Positions 1 to 7,308 of a stretch of DNA of 42,143 nucleotides are shown one piece after another. Where the stretch lies: assembly GCA_016290715.1 (NCBI GenBank), contig JAEEUY010000194.1:1-42143 (forward strand), in the 5' to 3' direction. The DNA comes from Bacteroidales bacterium (GTDB taxonomy: Bacteria; Bacteroidota; Bacteroidia; Bacteroidales; WCHB1-69). How positions within the stretch are numbered: position 1 is the stretch's first letter; each line of letters starts with the position of its first letter. A program made the position numbers and the translations under genes. The notes under the pieces are model-generated. The model saw only the letters and a list, made by a program, of their open reading frames with translations, made no database searches and was not told where the DNA came from.

Positions 1-330
1 GGAATTTGCTGTCTTGAAAGACAATATGCTCATGATGTCGGTGATGTCGGATGATCTGCGATATAGATGAGAAATGGAATCTTGAACATTCTGCGCCAAA
101 TTTTTAAGGGTATGACTTTGCGCGCGTAATTGATAAGTTTGGTATTCCAACATTGAAACTTTGTCATGAAGTTCTTTTGCTTGTTTCGTTAAATTGGAGT
201 TCTCTTCTCTTAACCTTTCTTCAGTTTGGGTTAATTTTTCAATCTCATCGTTTTTTTTGACATTTTGAACAATGAGATATATGATGACAAGTACAACTAC
301 AACTATTATTGCGATTGCCAATGCTTCCAT
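1..330 (-). CDS. Membrane-anchored coiled-coil protein, N-terminal part; possible sensor histidine kinase (partial)
   Basis: This reading frame is open for 110 codons from an ATG at 330-328 to the window edge, so the C-terminal part lies outside. Residues 2-21 form one hydrophobic helix (AIAIIVVVVLVIIYLIV), followed by a charged heptad-like stretch at about 25-68 that should form a coiled coil. Residues 73-77 read HTLKN and are followed by a helical segment ending in DIMSIL. That arrangement resembles the dimerisation/phosphoacceptor helix of some Bacteroidota sensor kinases linked to LytTR regulators, where a His is followed by K/F-N. The kinase reading is inference, because the ATPase domain is not in the window. 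The membrane anchor and coiled coil are seen directly. It lies downstream of the tRNA cluster but behind a likely terminator. Confidence 0.55.
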   Translation of the reverse strand, partial: MEALAIAIIVVVVLVIIYLIVQNVKKNDEIEKLTQTEERLREENSNLTKQAKELHDKVSMLEYQTYQLRAQSHTLKNLAQNVQDSISHLYRRSSDITDIMSILSFKTANS

Positions 331-372
331 TTACTTTGTTTTCATGAATTACTAAAAACACCAAACGTTTGT

Positions 373-384
373 CGTTGATCAACG
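373..384. promoter_or_regulatory. 12-bp perfect palindrome, possible operator
   Basis: CGTTGATCAACG is a perfect 12-bp inverted repeat. It lies 43 bases upstream of the start of the partial membrane protein gene and just beyond the tRNA terminator. It could be a binding site for a dimeric regulator of that gene. No run of T follows on either strand in the right orientation to make it a terminator. Function is inference. Confidence 0.25.
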
Positions 385-385
385 T

Positions 386-414
386 AAAAAAAAAACCCAA
401 TCAATTGACTGAGC
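386..414 (-). terminator. Probable rho-independent terminator of the tRNA cluster
   Basis: Read on the minus strand, a GC-containing imperfect hairpin (CTCAGT / ATTGGG arms, with G-U pairs) is followed by an uninterrupted run of ten T. It sits directly after the second tRNA-Gly in the direction of transcription, as expected for the end of the tRNA transcript. Confidence 0.5.
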
Positions 415-427
415 TTTTTTTATTTTG

Positions 428-500
428 AGCGGAAAACGAGACTCGAACTCGCGACCCTAACCTTGGCAAGGTTATGCTCTACCAACTGAGCTACTTCCGC
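428..500 (-). tRNA. tRNA-Gly (anticodon GCC), copy 1
   Basis: The minus strand folds into a full cloverleaf: 7-bp acceptor stem GCGGAAG/TTTCCGC, D-stem GCTC/GAGC, anticodon stem TAACC/GGTTA with loop TTGCCAA (anticodon GCC), and a T-arm with TTCGAGT. The discriminator base is U, normal for tRNA-Gly. CCA is not encoded. The gene is identical to the copy at 511-583. Confidence 0.97.
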
Positions 501-510
501 GAAAGTTTTG

Positions 511-583
511 AGCGGAAAACGAGACTCGAACTCGCGACCCTAACCTTGGCAAGGTTATGCTCTACCAACTGAGCTACTTCCGC
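511..583 (-). tRNA. tRNA-Gly (anticodon GCC), copy 2
   Basis: This gene is base-for-base identical to the copy at 428-500, including the anticodon loop TTGCCAA, and is separated from it by 10 bases. The flanking TTTTGA is also shared, which suggests a tandem duplication. CCA is not encoded. Confidence 0.97.
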
Positions 584-601
584 TTAATTTACCTTAGTTC
601 G

Positions 602-686
602 TACCTCGGGCGGGACTTGAACCCGCACGATCGCAATGATCACGGGATTTTAAGTCCCGCGTGTCTACCAATTCCACCACCAAGGC
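602..686 (-). tRNA. tRNA-Leu (anticodon UAA)
   Basis: The minus strand gives a class II tRNA of 85 bases. Its anticodon stem CGGGA/TCCCG encloses loop CTTAAAA (anticodon TAA), a long variable arm has stem GATC/GATC, the T-arm has TTCAAGT, and the discriminator is A. It is the first gene of a three-tRNA cluster (Leu, Gly, Gly). Confidence 0.95.
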
Positions 687-717
687 AACTCCAAAGAACT
701 TTTCTCTTTTGAGGCTG

Positions 718-725
718 CAAAAATA
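718..725 (-). promoter_or_regulatory. Bacteroidota -7 element for the tRNA cluster
   Basis: On the minus strand the sequence TATTTTTG matches the Bacteroidota -7 consensus TAnnTTTG. It lies about 32 bases upstream of tRNA-Leu in an AT-rich gap, so it probably drives all three tRNA genes. No well-spaced -33 TTTG was found. Confidence 0.5.
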
Positions 726-885
726 CACTTTTTTTCATTACCGCATTCATCAAAATACTATTTTTTTATTTTTTTTAATCTTCTTTTTGTAATATTTTAA
801 TTCTCAGTTTTTTATAAAAAATTTTTTTTACAAAAAAAGTTAGTATATATTAAACTGACATATATGTATGCTACTTAAATTTATG

Positions 886-893
886 TATCTTTG
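886..893 (+). promoter_or_regulatory. Bacteroidota -7 element for aqpZ-tsaB-usp
   Basis: TATCTTTG matches TAnnTTTG and lies 25 bases before the aqpZ start codon. The surrounding gap (687-918) is very AT-rich and holds only this element and the divergent tRNA promoter. A clear -33 element is not visible. Confidence 0.55.
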
Positions 894-918
894 CACCGTT
901 ATTTAAATTATTCATCCT

Positions 919-1650
919 ATGAAAAAGTACATTGCAGAATTAATTGGAACAGCAGTCCTCGTTTTAATGGGCTGTGGAAGTGCTGTCATTGCTGGCCCTG
1001 GCACACTCGGTTTATTAAGTATCGGATTTTTAGGCGTTTCCATCGCCTTCGGCTTGTCAGTTATGACGATGGTATATGCTATTGGCCCCATTTCGGGTTG
1101 CCACATCAATCCCGCCATCACTTTTGCTATGTGGATAGCTAAAAAAATCTCTGGAAAAGATGCCCTCATGTACATCCTTTTCCAAATTATCGGTGCATTC
1201 ATCGGTGTCGGTATTTTGGCCTTCCTCGTAGGAAAAATGGACGGACTCGCAGTGAATGCCGCTGACCCATACTCTTTGGGCTACACTATCCCTCAATGCG
1301 TAATTGCTGAATGCGTGATGACTTTCTTGTTTTTATTGGTTATTTTTGGTGCTACCAGCGAAAAGGCTCCTGCTGGCTTTGCAGGCATCGCCATCGGCTT
1401 GTCGCTGACCTTAATTCACCTTGTAACTATTCCTATTACCAATACTTCAGTGAACCCTGCCCGTTCATTAGCTCCAGCTGTATTGGATGCTATCAGCGGT
1501 GTAGAAGGTGCCGGTGTGGGTCTTAGCCAAATTTGGATTTTCATCCTTGCTCCTCTTGTTGGTGCCGGCTTGGCTGCTCTCGTTTGGAAAGCATTTGAAC
1601 GTCCATGCTGCTGCTCCTGCAAAAAAGAAGCTGAAGAAGTTAACGAATAA
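919..1650 (+). CDS. aqpZ: Aquaporin Z, water channel of the MIP family
   Basis: This is a 243-residue, six-helix channel that lets water cross the inner membrane. Both NPA boxes are present: INPA at residues 63-66 and VNPAR at 178-182. The residues that set water selectivity in E. coli AqpZ are all matched: F44, H167, T176 and R182. That favours a strict water channel over a glycerol facilitator. The length is close to the usual 230 residues, plus a short tail. The oddity is the C-terminus, which reads RPCCCSCKKEAEEVNE: four cysteines in five residues on the side expected to face the cytoplasm. It is first in a short operon, with tsaB starting 9 bases after its stop. Confidence 0.95.
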   Translation: MKKYIAELIGTAVLVLMGCGSAVIAGPGTLGLLSIGFLGVSIAFGLSVMTMVYAIGPISGCHINPAITFAMWIAKKISGKDALMYILFQIIGAFIGVGILAFLVGKMDGLAVNAADPYSLGYTIPQCVIAECVMTFLFLLVIFGATSEKAPAGFAGIAIGLSLTLIHLVTIPITNTSVNPARSLAPAVLDAISGVEGAGVGLSQIWIFILAPLVGAGLAALVWKAFERPCCCSCKKEAEEVNE

Positions 1651-1659
1651 CCATTTATC

Positions 1660-2349
1660 GTGGCTTACATTTTAAATATAGATACAGCGACCGACATTTG
1701 TTCGGTCGCTTTGACTAATAATTCAACGCTCCTCGCCTATCGCGAGAACAATGATGGCAAATCGCACGCGAAAACCCTACTGCCCTTTGTTGCCGAAGTA
1801 TTAAAAGAAACCCAATTGGCTTCTCATCAACTGGAAGCTGTCGCCATCAGCATGGGACCAGGCTCCTATACCGGTCTCCGTATCGGAACCTCCACAGCCA
1901 AAGGCCTCTGCTACGCACTCAATATCCCTCTAATTGCCATTCCTACTTTGCAGATTATTGCCGCTGGCGTGGCGCATTCATACTCTCCCAAACATCAAAT
2001 AATCCCTCTTTTGGATGCCCGCCGCATGGAAGTATATACTTGTATTTACGACACTCTACTGCAACCCATTACCGATGTTTCAGCAATCATAGTAGAGGAA
2101 AATACATTCACACCCTTGGCTCAAAATCACCAAATAGTGTTTTGTGGCAACGGCGTGGAAAAATGCACCCCCATACTCCGTCAATATGAGCATGCCATTC
2201 TTGACTCCACCCCCATCTCCGCCCGAAATATGGCAGACCTTTCTGCAAAAAAATTCTCCCAAAAACAGTTTGAAGATATAGCGTATTTTGAACCCTTCTA
2301 CCTCAAAGAATATGTAGCCGCGAAACCTCACGTCAAAGGCTTACAATAA
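1660..2349 (+). CDS. tsaB: tRNA threonylcarbamoyladenosine biosynthesis protein TsaB
   Basis: TsaB is the scaffold partner of TsaD. With TsaE it helps transfer the threonylcarbamoyl group onto A37 of tRNAs that read ANN codons. The 229-residue protein has the ASKHA-fold N-terminus (ILNIDTATDICSVAL) and the family signature GPGSYTGLRIGTSTAKGLC at about residues 66-84. TsaB is inactive as an ATPase by itself. The start is a GTG at 1660; no in-frame ATG fits the conserved N-terminus. It lies 9 bases after aqpZ, and its stop overlaps the next start by one base (TAATG), so translational coupling is likely. Confidence 0.93.
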   Translation: MAYILNIDTATDICSVALTNNSTLLAYRENNDGKSHAKTLLPFVAEVLKETQLASHQLEAVAISMGPGSYTGLRIGTSTAKGLCYALNIPLIAIPTLQIIAAGVAHSYSPKHQIIPLLDARRMEVYTCIYDTLLQPITDVSAIIVEENTFTPLAQNHQIVFCGNGVEKCTPILRQYEHAILDSTPISARNMADLSAKKFSQKQFEDIAYFEPFYLKEYVAAKPHVKGLQ

Positions 2350-3173
2350 TGGAAGCAAAGAAAAAAACAAACATTATTGCCCTCAGCGACGGCACACCTT
2401 ATGGCATTGCCGCTGTTCGCTCCGCTGCCACATTAGCCGCTTTCTTCCAAGCTTCACTCACCATAATTCCCCATTTTTCTTTTAATGGCAAACCCGCCCA
2501 AAGTGAGAATTTTGATTATCAGTCATGGATAAGACAAAATTTTCCGCAAATAAACACACAGATAAAAGAAGAGGCTTTCTCTTTAAAATCACTGCACCAT
2601 TTTGCAGATGAAAGCAACAGCATTATGTATGTTATTGGAGTAGCCTCCCATGAAAAAAACACATTTTTTAATCGGAAAAAAGCGTTAAAATTCATTAAAC
2701 CATCGCGATTGCCCGTGATGACCGTCGGCAAAGATGCTCCCACCGACCCACAATGGAGAGAGGTCTTCCTTTCCATAGATATCCATCGCCAAGAGAAGGA
2801 GAAAGCATTGTGGGCAGGTTATTTTCACCGCTTCGGAAAATCCAATCTGCATATTATTCACACTGCTTACCGCGATGAATTTCTCCAACAAAAAACAGAA
2901 GACAATCTTAAATTCATTGATAAACTTTATCAAAATTTAGAGATTGCATCCAATAAAGAAGTTATTGATAATCACATAGATAATATTGACTTGCACATTT
3001 TGCAAAACACTGACCAATATCATCCTTCCGTTTTGGTAATTATGACGACCAAATACTACTCGTTGATCGACCTGTTATTGGGTGCTAAAGAGCGGCGATT
3101 AATAGGAAATGAAGAAGGAATACCCGTATTGTGCATCAATGAACGGGAAGATTTATACGTTTTGTGCACGTAA
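2349..3173 (+). CDS. Tandem universal stress protein (UspA-like)
   Basis: This is a 274-residue cytoplasmic protein built from two UspA-like halves. The first (about 7-135) begins TNIIALSDGTPYGIAAVRSAATLA, split here as TNIIALSDGTPYG and IAAVRSAATLA, and ends RLPVMTVGKD. The second (about 140-268) ends GNEEGIPVLCINERE. Each half has the beta-alpha layout and terminal PV-hydrophobic strand typical of Usp domains. I do not see a clear G-x2-G-x9-G-S/T ATP-binding motif in either half, so nucleotide binding is doubtful. It is translationally coupled to tsaB. Its last 21 bases overlap the 3' end of the converging dihydrouridine synthase gene. Confidence 0.7.
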   Translation: MEAKKKTNIIALSDGTPYGIAAVRSAATLAAFFQASLTIIPHFSFNGKPAQSENFDYQSWIRQNFPQINTQIKEEAFSLKSLHHFADESNSIMYVIGVASHEKNTFFNRKKALKFIKPSRLPVMTVGKDAPTDPQWREVFLSIDIHRQEKEKALWAGYFHRFGKSNLHIIHTAYRDEFLQQKTEDNLKFIDKLYQNLEIASNKEVIDNHIDNIDLHILQNTDQYHPSVLVIMTTKYYSLIDLLLGAKERRLIGNEEGIPVLCINEREDLYVLCT

Positions 3174-4097
3174 TACAATGTCATGTGCGAGTGCATCAAA
3201 AGCGGTGTAATCAGTACAACGCAAAAGTTCTATTAAGTTTTCTGGGGAAAGATGAAAAAAAGTGGCAAAGTAGTGCCATAATTCTTTCAGATTTGCCAAC
3301 GCAGCATGCGGTCCGCGGGCGGAAAGCAAGGTGTTTGTATAATCTTCATAAAAGTGTTGAAAGCGCCGGAAACGCACCTCCCGAGGCAAGGTTTTCCCTG
3401 ACTGCAACTCCTCTGCCAAAAAGATATTTCTCAAAATGCCCCGCCCCAATAGGCAACAATCCACCACATTAAAATAAGATTGTATATGGTGATATGATAG
3501 CAAATCCACAATATCCCCACTATATACAAAATGGTAATGAAAAGCATTTTGCAGTTGCTGAAAAGCGGTCAGATCTGGCACACCCTCGTATTCTTGTACT
3601 CCCAAACGCGGGTGAACTGCAACAAAATCTAACGGATAACCTTGCAGTCTTTCCAAAATTTGAAAGGATTCTTGGGGTCTTTTCAATCCCAAACGCATTT
3701 TGATAGAAAAGCGACAGGTTGTTTGGTCAGCCACCTCGCGAACCACCGCTTCCACCATTTCCGGATAAGGCATGATTCCACAACCGCGGCGTTTTCGCAC
3801 CACTTGCGCTGCAGGGCACCCAATATTCCAGTTAAAACGCTCGTAACCCAACCCCTGCAAAGCTCGAATAGTATCCACAAAGTGCGAGGGAGTATTCCCT
3901 ATCAATTGCGGAATAATATCCAATCCGACATTATTATCAGGTTGAATATCCACCCATTTTTTAACATTTAAGCGACCGGCTGCTTCAACGGGTAAAAAAG
4001 GGGTAACCGCCACACTGATTCCCCCAACGTGGCGGTTTAAACAATTTCTAAAATGATAATGGGTAATGCCGTGCAACGGCGCTAACCAAAATTCCAT
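3153..4097 (-). CDS. tRNA-dihydrouridine synthase (Dus family)
   Basis: This is an FMN enzyme that reduces uridine to dihydrouridine in the D-loop of tRNA using NADPH. The 314-residue protein has the Dus barrel start (APLHGITHYHFRN), the active-site motif NIGCPAA with catalytic Cys94, the substrate/FMN motif IKMRLG (Lys133) and VHPR (His162). Assignment to DusA, B or C is not safe; the length and the early APLHG motif resemble DusC-like proteins. It is the last gene of a seven-gene minus-strand run and begins one base after the stop of the T9SS protein gene. Its 3' end overlaps the converging usp gene by 21 bases. Confidence 0.88.
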   Translation of the reverse strand: MEFWLAPLHGITHYHFRNCLNRHVGGISVAVTPFLPVEAAGRLNVKKWVDIQPDNNVGLDIIPQLIGNTPSHFVDTIRALQGLGYERFNWNIGCPAAQVVRKRRGCGIMPYPEMVEAVVREVADQTTCRFSIKMRLGLKRPQESFQILERLQGYPLDFVAVHPRLGVQEYEGVPDLTAFQQLQNAFHYHFVYSGDIVDLLSYHHIQSYFNVVDCCLLGRGILRNIFLAEELQSGKTLPREVRFRRFQHFYEDYTNTLLSARGPHAALANLKELWHYFATFFHLSPENLIELLRCTDYTAFDALAHDIVLRAQNV

Positions 4098-4098
4098 A

Positions 4099-5046
4099 CT
4101 ATTGAATCATCACTTTTTCACTGCGAACCTTACCATTCTGTGTTATCGTAACAACATAAGTTCCCTTTGCATAAACAGATACATCTATGTCGGTACGATC
4201 ATGCAAATGGGTTCCCTGCCACATCAAACGGCCATTCATATCGTACAGACAAGCATCATACGCCTCAGTACTGATGGATTTTAATGTTACTTTATCCGTG
4301 GCGGGGTTAGGACTAACACTAAACAAAAAGTTATTCAAATCGTATATGCCCGCTGCTGTTTCCAGAGTTACATCATCAACGAACAACTCTGTGATTTCAC
4401 TGCAATTCCTGCTGGAAGCACCTGCGAAAACAATATTAATGGAATCGGGTACCGCCCCCTCTATCAAAGTTTCAACAGGGACTTCAAATTGGGTATAATT
4501 GGTTACTGTCTCCCCTATTTTCAGCTCACCTCTTGCCACGATTTCCAAGATATTATTATTCCGACGCGTAGCCAAAACCAAGATGGTGCATGTGTCCTCA
4601 TCACTGAAATATTTTAACCATGCCTTCACCTTTAATGGTGTCTCATGACAAGGAGCACCGCCATACATCAAATTGGTAAAATCGAAGTCAAACTCTGCCA
4701 AATCCGACAAATCTCCATTTTCCAATGAGCTCAAATCAAAACCACCCAATTGACAAATACCAGGAATCGTAATGTCACCTAACATCATAATATTTGTAGG
4801 GTAAGGCACCAATTTCATGGCATAACTTCCCGAATGGGCATCGGTAGTCTGTTCAGCTGCCGAATATTCAATTTCAATCGGGATTGGGAAGTACCCTATT
4901 TCTATGGTTCTGTTGAAAGAAAAAGAAGAGTTCCACCCATCCGCTTGGGTATCAGAAGTCCACATTTCAAAACCAGCGTTAGGAATTTGTGCAAATCCCA
5001 ATATACACGCACTAACAAACAATAAAAGAATAGAAATTTTTTTCAT
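4099..5046 (-). CDS. Secreted T9SS cargo with PCMD-like N-domain and type A sorting domain
   Basis: This is a 315-residue exported protein. Residues 1-20 form a Sec signal peptide (MKKISILLLFVSACILGFAQ). Residues about 22-230 read like the beta-sandwich domain of Bacteroidota surface proteins related to PCMD (putative carbohydrate metabolism domain), with the start IPNAGFEMW, then ADGWNSS, and the ending ELFVDDVTLE. Residues about 240-315 are a type A T9SS sorting domain: FSVSPNPATDKVTL, YDMNGRLMW, then a KGTYVVTI strand and a basic-hydrophobic end. The C-terminal domain directs export through the type IX system. The ligand is unknown. It is embedded in the seven-gene minus-strand run. Confidence 0.8.
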   Translation of the reverse strand: MKKISILLLFVSACILGFAQIPNAGFEMWTSDTQADGWNSSFSFNRTIEIGYFPIPIEIEYSAAEQTTDAHSGSYAMKLVPYPTNIMMLGDITIPGICQLGGFDLSSLENGDLSDLAEFDFDFTNLMYGGAPCHETPLKVKAWLKYFSDEDTCTILVLATRRNNNILEIVARGELKIGETVTNYTQFEVPVETLIEGAVPDSINIVFAGASSRNCSEITELFVDDVTLETAAGIYDLNNFLFSVSPNPATDKVTLKSISTEAYDACLYDMNGRLMWQGTHLHDRTDIDVSVYAKGTYVVTITQNGKVRSEKVMIQ

Positions 5047-5073
5047 AATATCTAATTTTAATTAATATTAAAA

Positions 5074-5769
5074 TTAACTACATCGTTTTCCAAGCCATTT
5101 AACATTTTCATCATGAGGATATTTCTTTGACAAATTATCATAAATAAACATTAAAATATCCCTGTCTTCCTCTTCCGAAAAAAACTTACCGTTATTATAT
5201 TTTTGATAAAAAGCCACCAAACAAGCCAAAGATTGAGGATTTTGGCAGATAAAATTCTTCAGATACTCTTTATGGTGGTTTTTTATCTGCAAATAGCAAT
5301 AATTGATATAACTCCTCAACGAATCATTTTCTATATCAACATAATAATATTGCTCTAAAATTTGAACAGAATCAATAAACAATGACAGCTGATGGTCTAA
5401 TTCACATAGCAGTTCAGCCTCATGGCCTCCTGTTACGCAGTAGCTTTTCACCATTGGTTGGGCATCTATCGTAAATCTCAACTGATCCCCTTTCTTAGCG
5501 ATGGTTGTCAGCGCATTATCCTTTCTCAATGAAAGTTGGTAGAAAGCATATTCTCCGTCTTCAGGACGCAGTGCAAGCGCAAACTTACCATGCTGAACAG
5601 GAACAGAATCAATCACCTGCAATTCATTCAAATTCATTCTGCTAATGGTGATATATTGTCCCTCCGCATTTTGTATATCTCCCTGAATAGTAATCTGATT
5701 CTTCTTGGTACATGCACAGCAGAAGAGCAGACACAATGACAAGACCACTATTTTATGAAAAATCTTCAT
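5074..5769 (-). CDS. DUF4369-domain lipoprotein without a thioredoxin domain
   Basis: This is a 231-residue lipoprotein with a lipobox cysteine at C20 (LLFCCAC). Residues about 25-120 match the DUF4369 pattern common in Bacteroidota: ITIQGDIQNAEGQYITISR, then IDSVPVQHGKFAL, then a Y-x-L strand. In most relatives this domain precedes a TlpA/ResA-like thioredoxin domain. Here the C-terminal 110 residues are alpha-helical and charged and contain no CxxC, so no disulfide reductase activity is expected. Four bases separate it from the upstream YitT-type gene stop region, indicating one transcript. Confidence 0.7.
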   Translation of the reverse strand: MKIFHKIVVLSLCLLFCCACTKKNQITIQGDIQNAEGQYITISRMNLNELQVIDSVPVQHGKFALALRPEDGEYAFYQLSLRKDNALTTIAKKGDQLRFTIDAQPMVKSYCVTGGHEAELLCELDHQLSLFIDSVQILEQYYYVDIENDSLRSYINYCYLQIKNHHKEYLKNFICQNPQSLACLVAFYQKYNNGKFFSEEEDRDILMFIYDNLSKKYPHDENVKWLGKRCS

Positions 5770-5772
5770 GGA

Positions 5773-6636
5773 TTATCTGATTTTTTCAAAATTCTTTCCA
5801 AAAACACTTTGCACTTTGGAGATAGAGATGAAAGCGCTGTCATCCACTTCTTTAATAATGCGGATAATGTTCACTCTATCCGTACGATGCGCTACAATAA
5901 GCAACACATCGGATTCGGTACGGTTGTAACTTCCCGTCCCTTTCAAAAAAGTAGCCCCCCGTTTCAGTTCCTTGTTGATGCGTTCTGCAATTTCCTGATT
6001 TTTAGCAGAAAAAACCATGAATTGAAAACTTTGCTTATAACCATCAATGACAAGATCGGAAAAGAGCATATAAGCGAAAAGCACCAGCACACTATAAACC
6101 AACTTTACGGGGTCATGAACAGTAAGATAGGATGATAATACAATAAGAATATTCAGATAGAGTGTGAGACGGCCGTATGATACATTCCGATACTTGGATA
6201 TCATCAAAACGATAATGTCAGTTCCACCGGTATTGCCACCATAATTGAGAGCCAATCCGACACCGACACCTGCCAATGCCGAACCGACCATGGCACACAT
6301 AAAGGGATCGTTGGGGACAATCGGTTTGGGGAACAACCACTGACCAATCATCATGAATAACGACATAATGACCGTACAAATAATCGTGTCAACACAAAAC
6401 CTTTTCCCCAATATTTTCCACGCTACGGCCACCAGAACAATGTTCATCAGAAATACCCAAACACCCACGGATACAGTAGGATTTGCGAAATAGATAATCG
6501 ACGCAATACCATTGATACCCCCCCCCGTAACTTGATTGGGAATCAGGAAAGCCGTCCACCCAAAAGCAAACAGAGCCAATCCCAAGGTGATAAAAAAGTA
6601 TTTTTCTATAAGAATGAGAAATTTTTTAGCGTTCAT
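5773..6636 (-). CDS. YitT family membrane protein (DUF161 plus DUF2179)
   Basis: This is a 287-residue inner-membrane protein with about five to six hydrophobic segments in residues 1-195 and a soluble C-terminal DUF2179 domain in residues about 200-280. Family motifs seen include GGNTGGTDII, GATFLKGTGSYNRTESDVLL and the ending FISISKVQSVFG. The transport substrate of this family is not established. Its start overlaps the end of the small lipoprotein gene by 11 bases. The coding strand contains a run of nine G (6518-6526) in the conserved TGGG segment, a possible slippage site. Confidence 0.85.
   Translation of the reverse strand: MNAKKFLILIEKYFFITLGLALFAFGWTAFLIPNQVTGGGINGIASIIYFANPTVSVGVWVFLMNIVLVAVAWKILGKRFCVDTIICTVIMSLFMMIGQWLFPKPIVPNDPFMCAMVGSALAGVGVGLALNYGGNTGGTDIIVLMISKYRNVSYGRLTLYLNILIVLSSYLTVHDPVKLVYSVLVLFAYMLFSDLVIDGYKQSFQFMVFSAKNQEIAERINKELKRGATFLKGTGSYNRTESDVLLIVAHRTDRVNIIRIIKEVDDSAFISISKVQSVFGKNFEKIR
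6518..6526 (-). repeat. Nine-base G homopolymer inside the yitT-like gene
   Basis: Nine consecutive C on the plus strand are nine G on the coding strand, encoding VTGGG at about residues 36-40. A one-base change would frameshift the protein early. Tracts of this length can be phase-variable, but the glycine run may simply be conserved. Confidence 0.9.
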
Positions 6637-6823
6637 TTCCTGAATTATTTTCTAATATGTATGCTAAATTTGTTTGATGTGGGGAATAATTTTCACAACC
6701 ACAATTCCTATCCTTCCGGTGTTTGCGAGCGCCATAAATCGTAGGGGCGCACGAATTTATCACCACTGCCAACAAAACGGCAACCAGCAGCACGAAATAT
6801 CCTTTTATTTTTTTCATCATCAC
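6626..6823 (-). CDS. Small lipoprotein, 65 residues
   Basis: This is a 65-residue protein with a strong signal helix (residues 8-24) and a lipobox cysteine at C25 (VINSCAP). The mature part starts APTIYGARKHRKDRNCGC, a compact basic segment with a CxC pair. Similar very small lipoproteins with an ARKH...CGC segment occur in Bacteroidota, but I know of no function. Three consecutive ATG codons open the frame, so the exact start is uncertain. It begins two bases after the upstream lipoprotein stop and overlaps the downstream yitT-like gene by 11 bases. Confidence 0.75.
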   Translation of the reverse strand: MMMKKIKGYFVLLVAVLLAVVINSCAPTIYGARKHRKDRNCGCENYSPHQTNLAYILENNSGNER

Positions 6824-6825
6824 TA

Positions 6826-7278
6826 TTAATAAACACTCCGGTTATTCATTATCATACGCCAAACATCCCCATTTTCGTCAGTGTATTCGTATTCCAAGTC
6901 ATACTTTGTCAATCTCTTGATGCGGGCAGTATAGCTATATTTTTTATTCTGTATCGTGAACATCATATATATTTCTTTCTCATGGTTTTGGAAATCCCAT
7001 GCACCTGTAACCGATTTCTGGAGGTAATTATCCTTGATCGCTTCCACTTCCAACATTCTCTCTATATAAAAAGAGTAATAACTCCCTTTTTGATGCGCCA
7101 AATCACTGGTCTCCGTGTATTCTTCCCCATTACGCAACACTTTCCCCACTTCCCAGTAACCCACCAAGCGTGTTTCAGGTGAAAGGAAACTAATATACGG
7201 ACCCTCCTCGTACCTACAAGAGGTAAAGAGAGTGGTAAAAAGCATTAATGCACAAAAATAAAAGAGGATCTTTTTCAT
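6826..7278 (-). CDS. Lipocalin-like lipoprotein, second of a tandem pair
   Basis: From the ATG at 7278 this is a 150-residue lipoprotein with lipobox cysteine C21 (LFTSC). An in-frame ATG at 7293 would add MELNK, but the shorter start gives a normal signal peptide. The mature part is a single beta-rich domain beginning ETRLVGYWEVGKVLRNGE and ending with the strand pair ARIKRLTKYDLEYEYTDENG, close to the lipocalin-like folds often encoded in Bacteroidota lipoproteins. It resembles the upstream gene (GTWQF versus GYWEV, and KRLTK in both), so the two look like diverged duplicates. Function is unknown. Confidence 0.7.
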   Translation of the reverse strand: MKKILFYFCALMLFTTLFTSCRYEEGPYISFLSPETRLVGYWEVGKVLRNGEEYTETSDLAHQKGSYYSFYIERMLEVEAIKDNYLQKSVTGAWDFQNHEKEIYMMFTIQNKKYSYTARIKRLTKYDLEYEYTDENGDVWRMIMNNRSVY

Positions 7279-7308
7279 TTTATTCAATTCCATATCAATT
7301 TTAAAATA

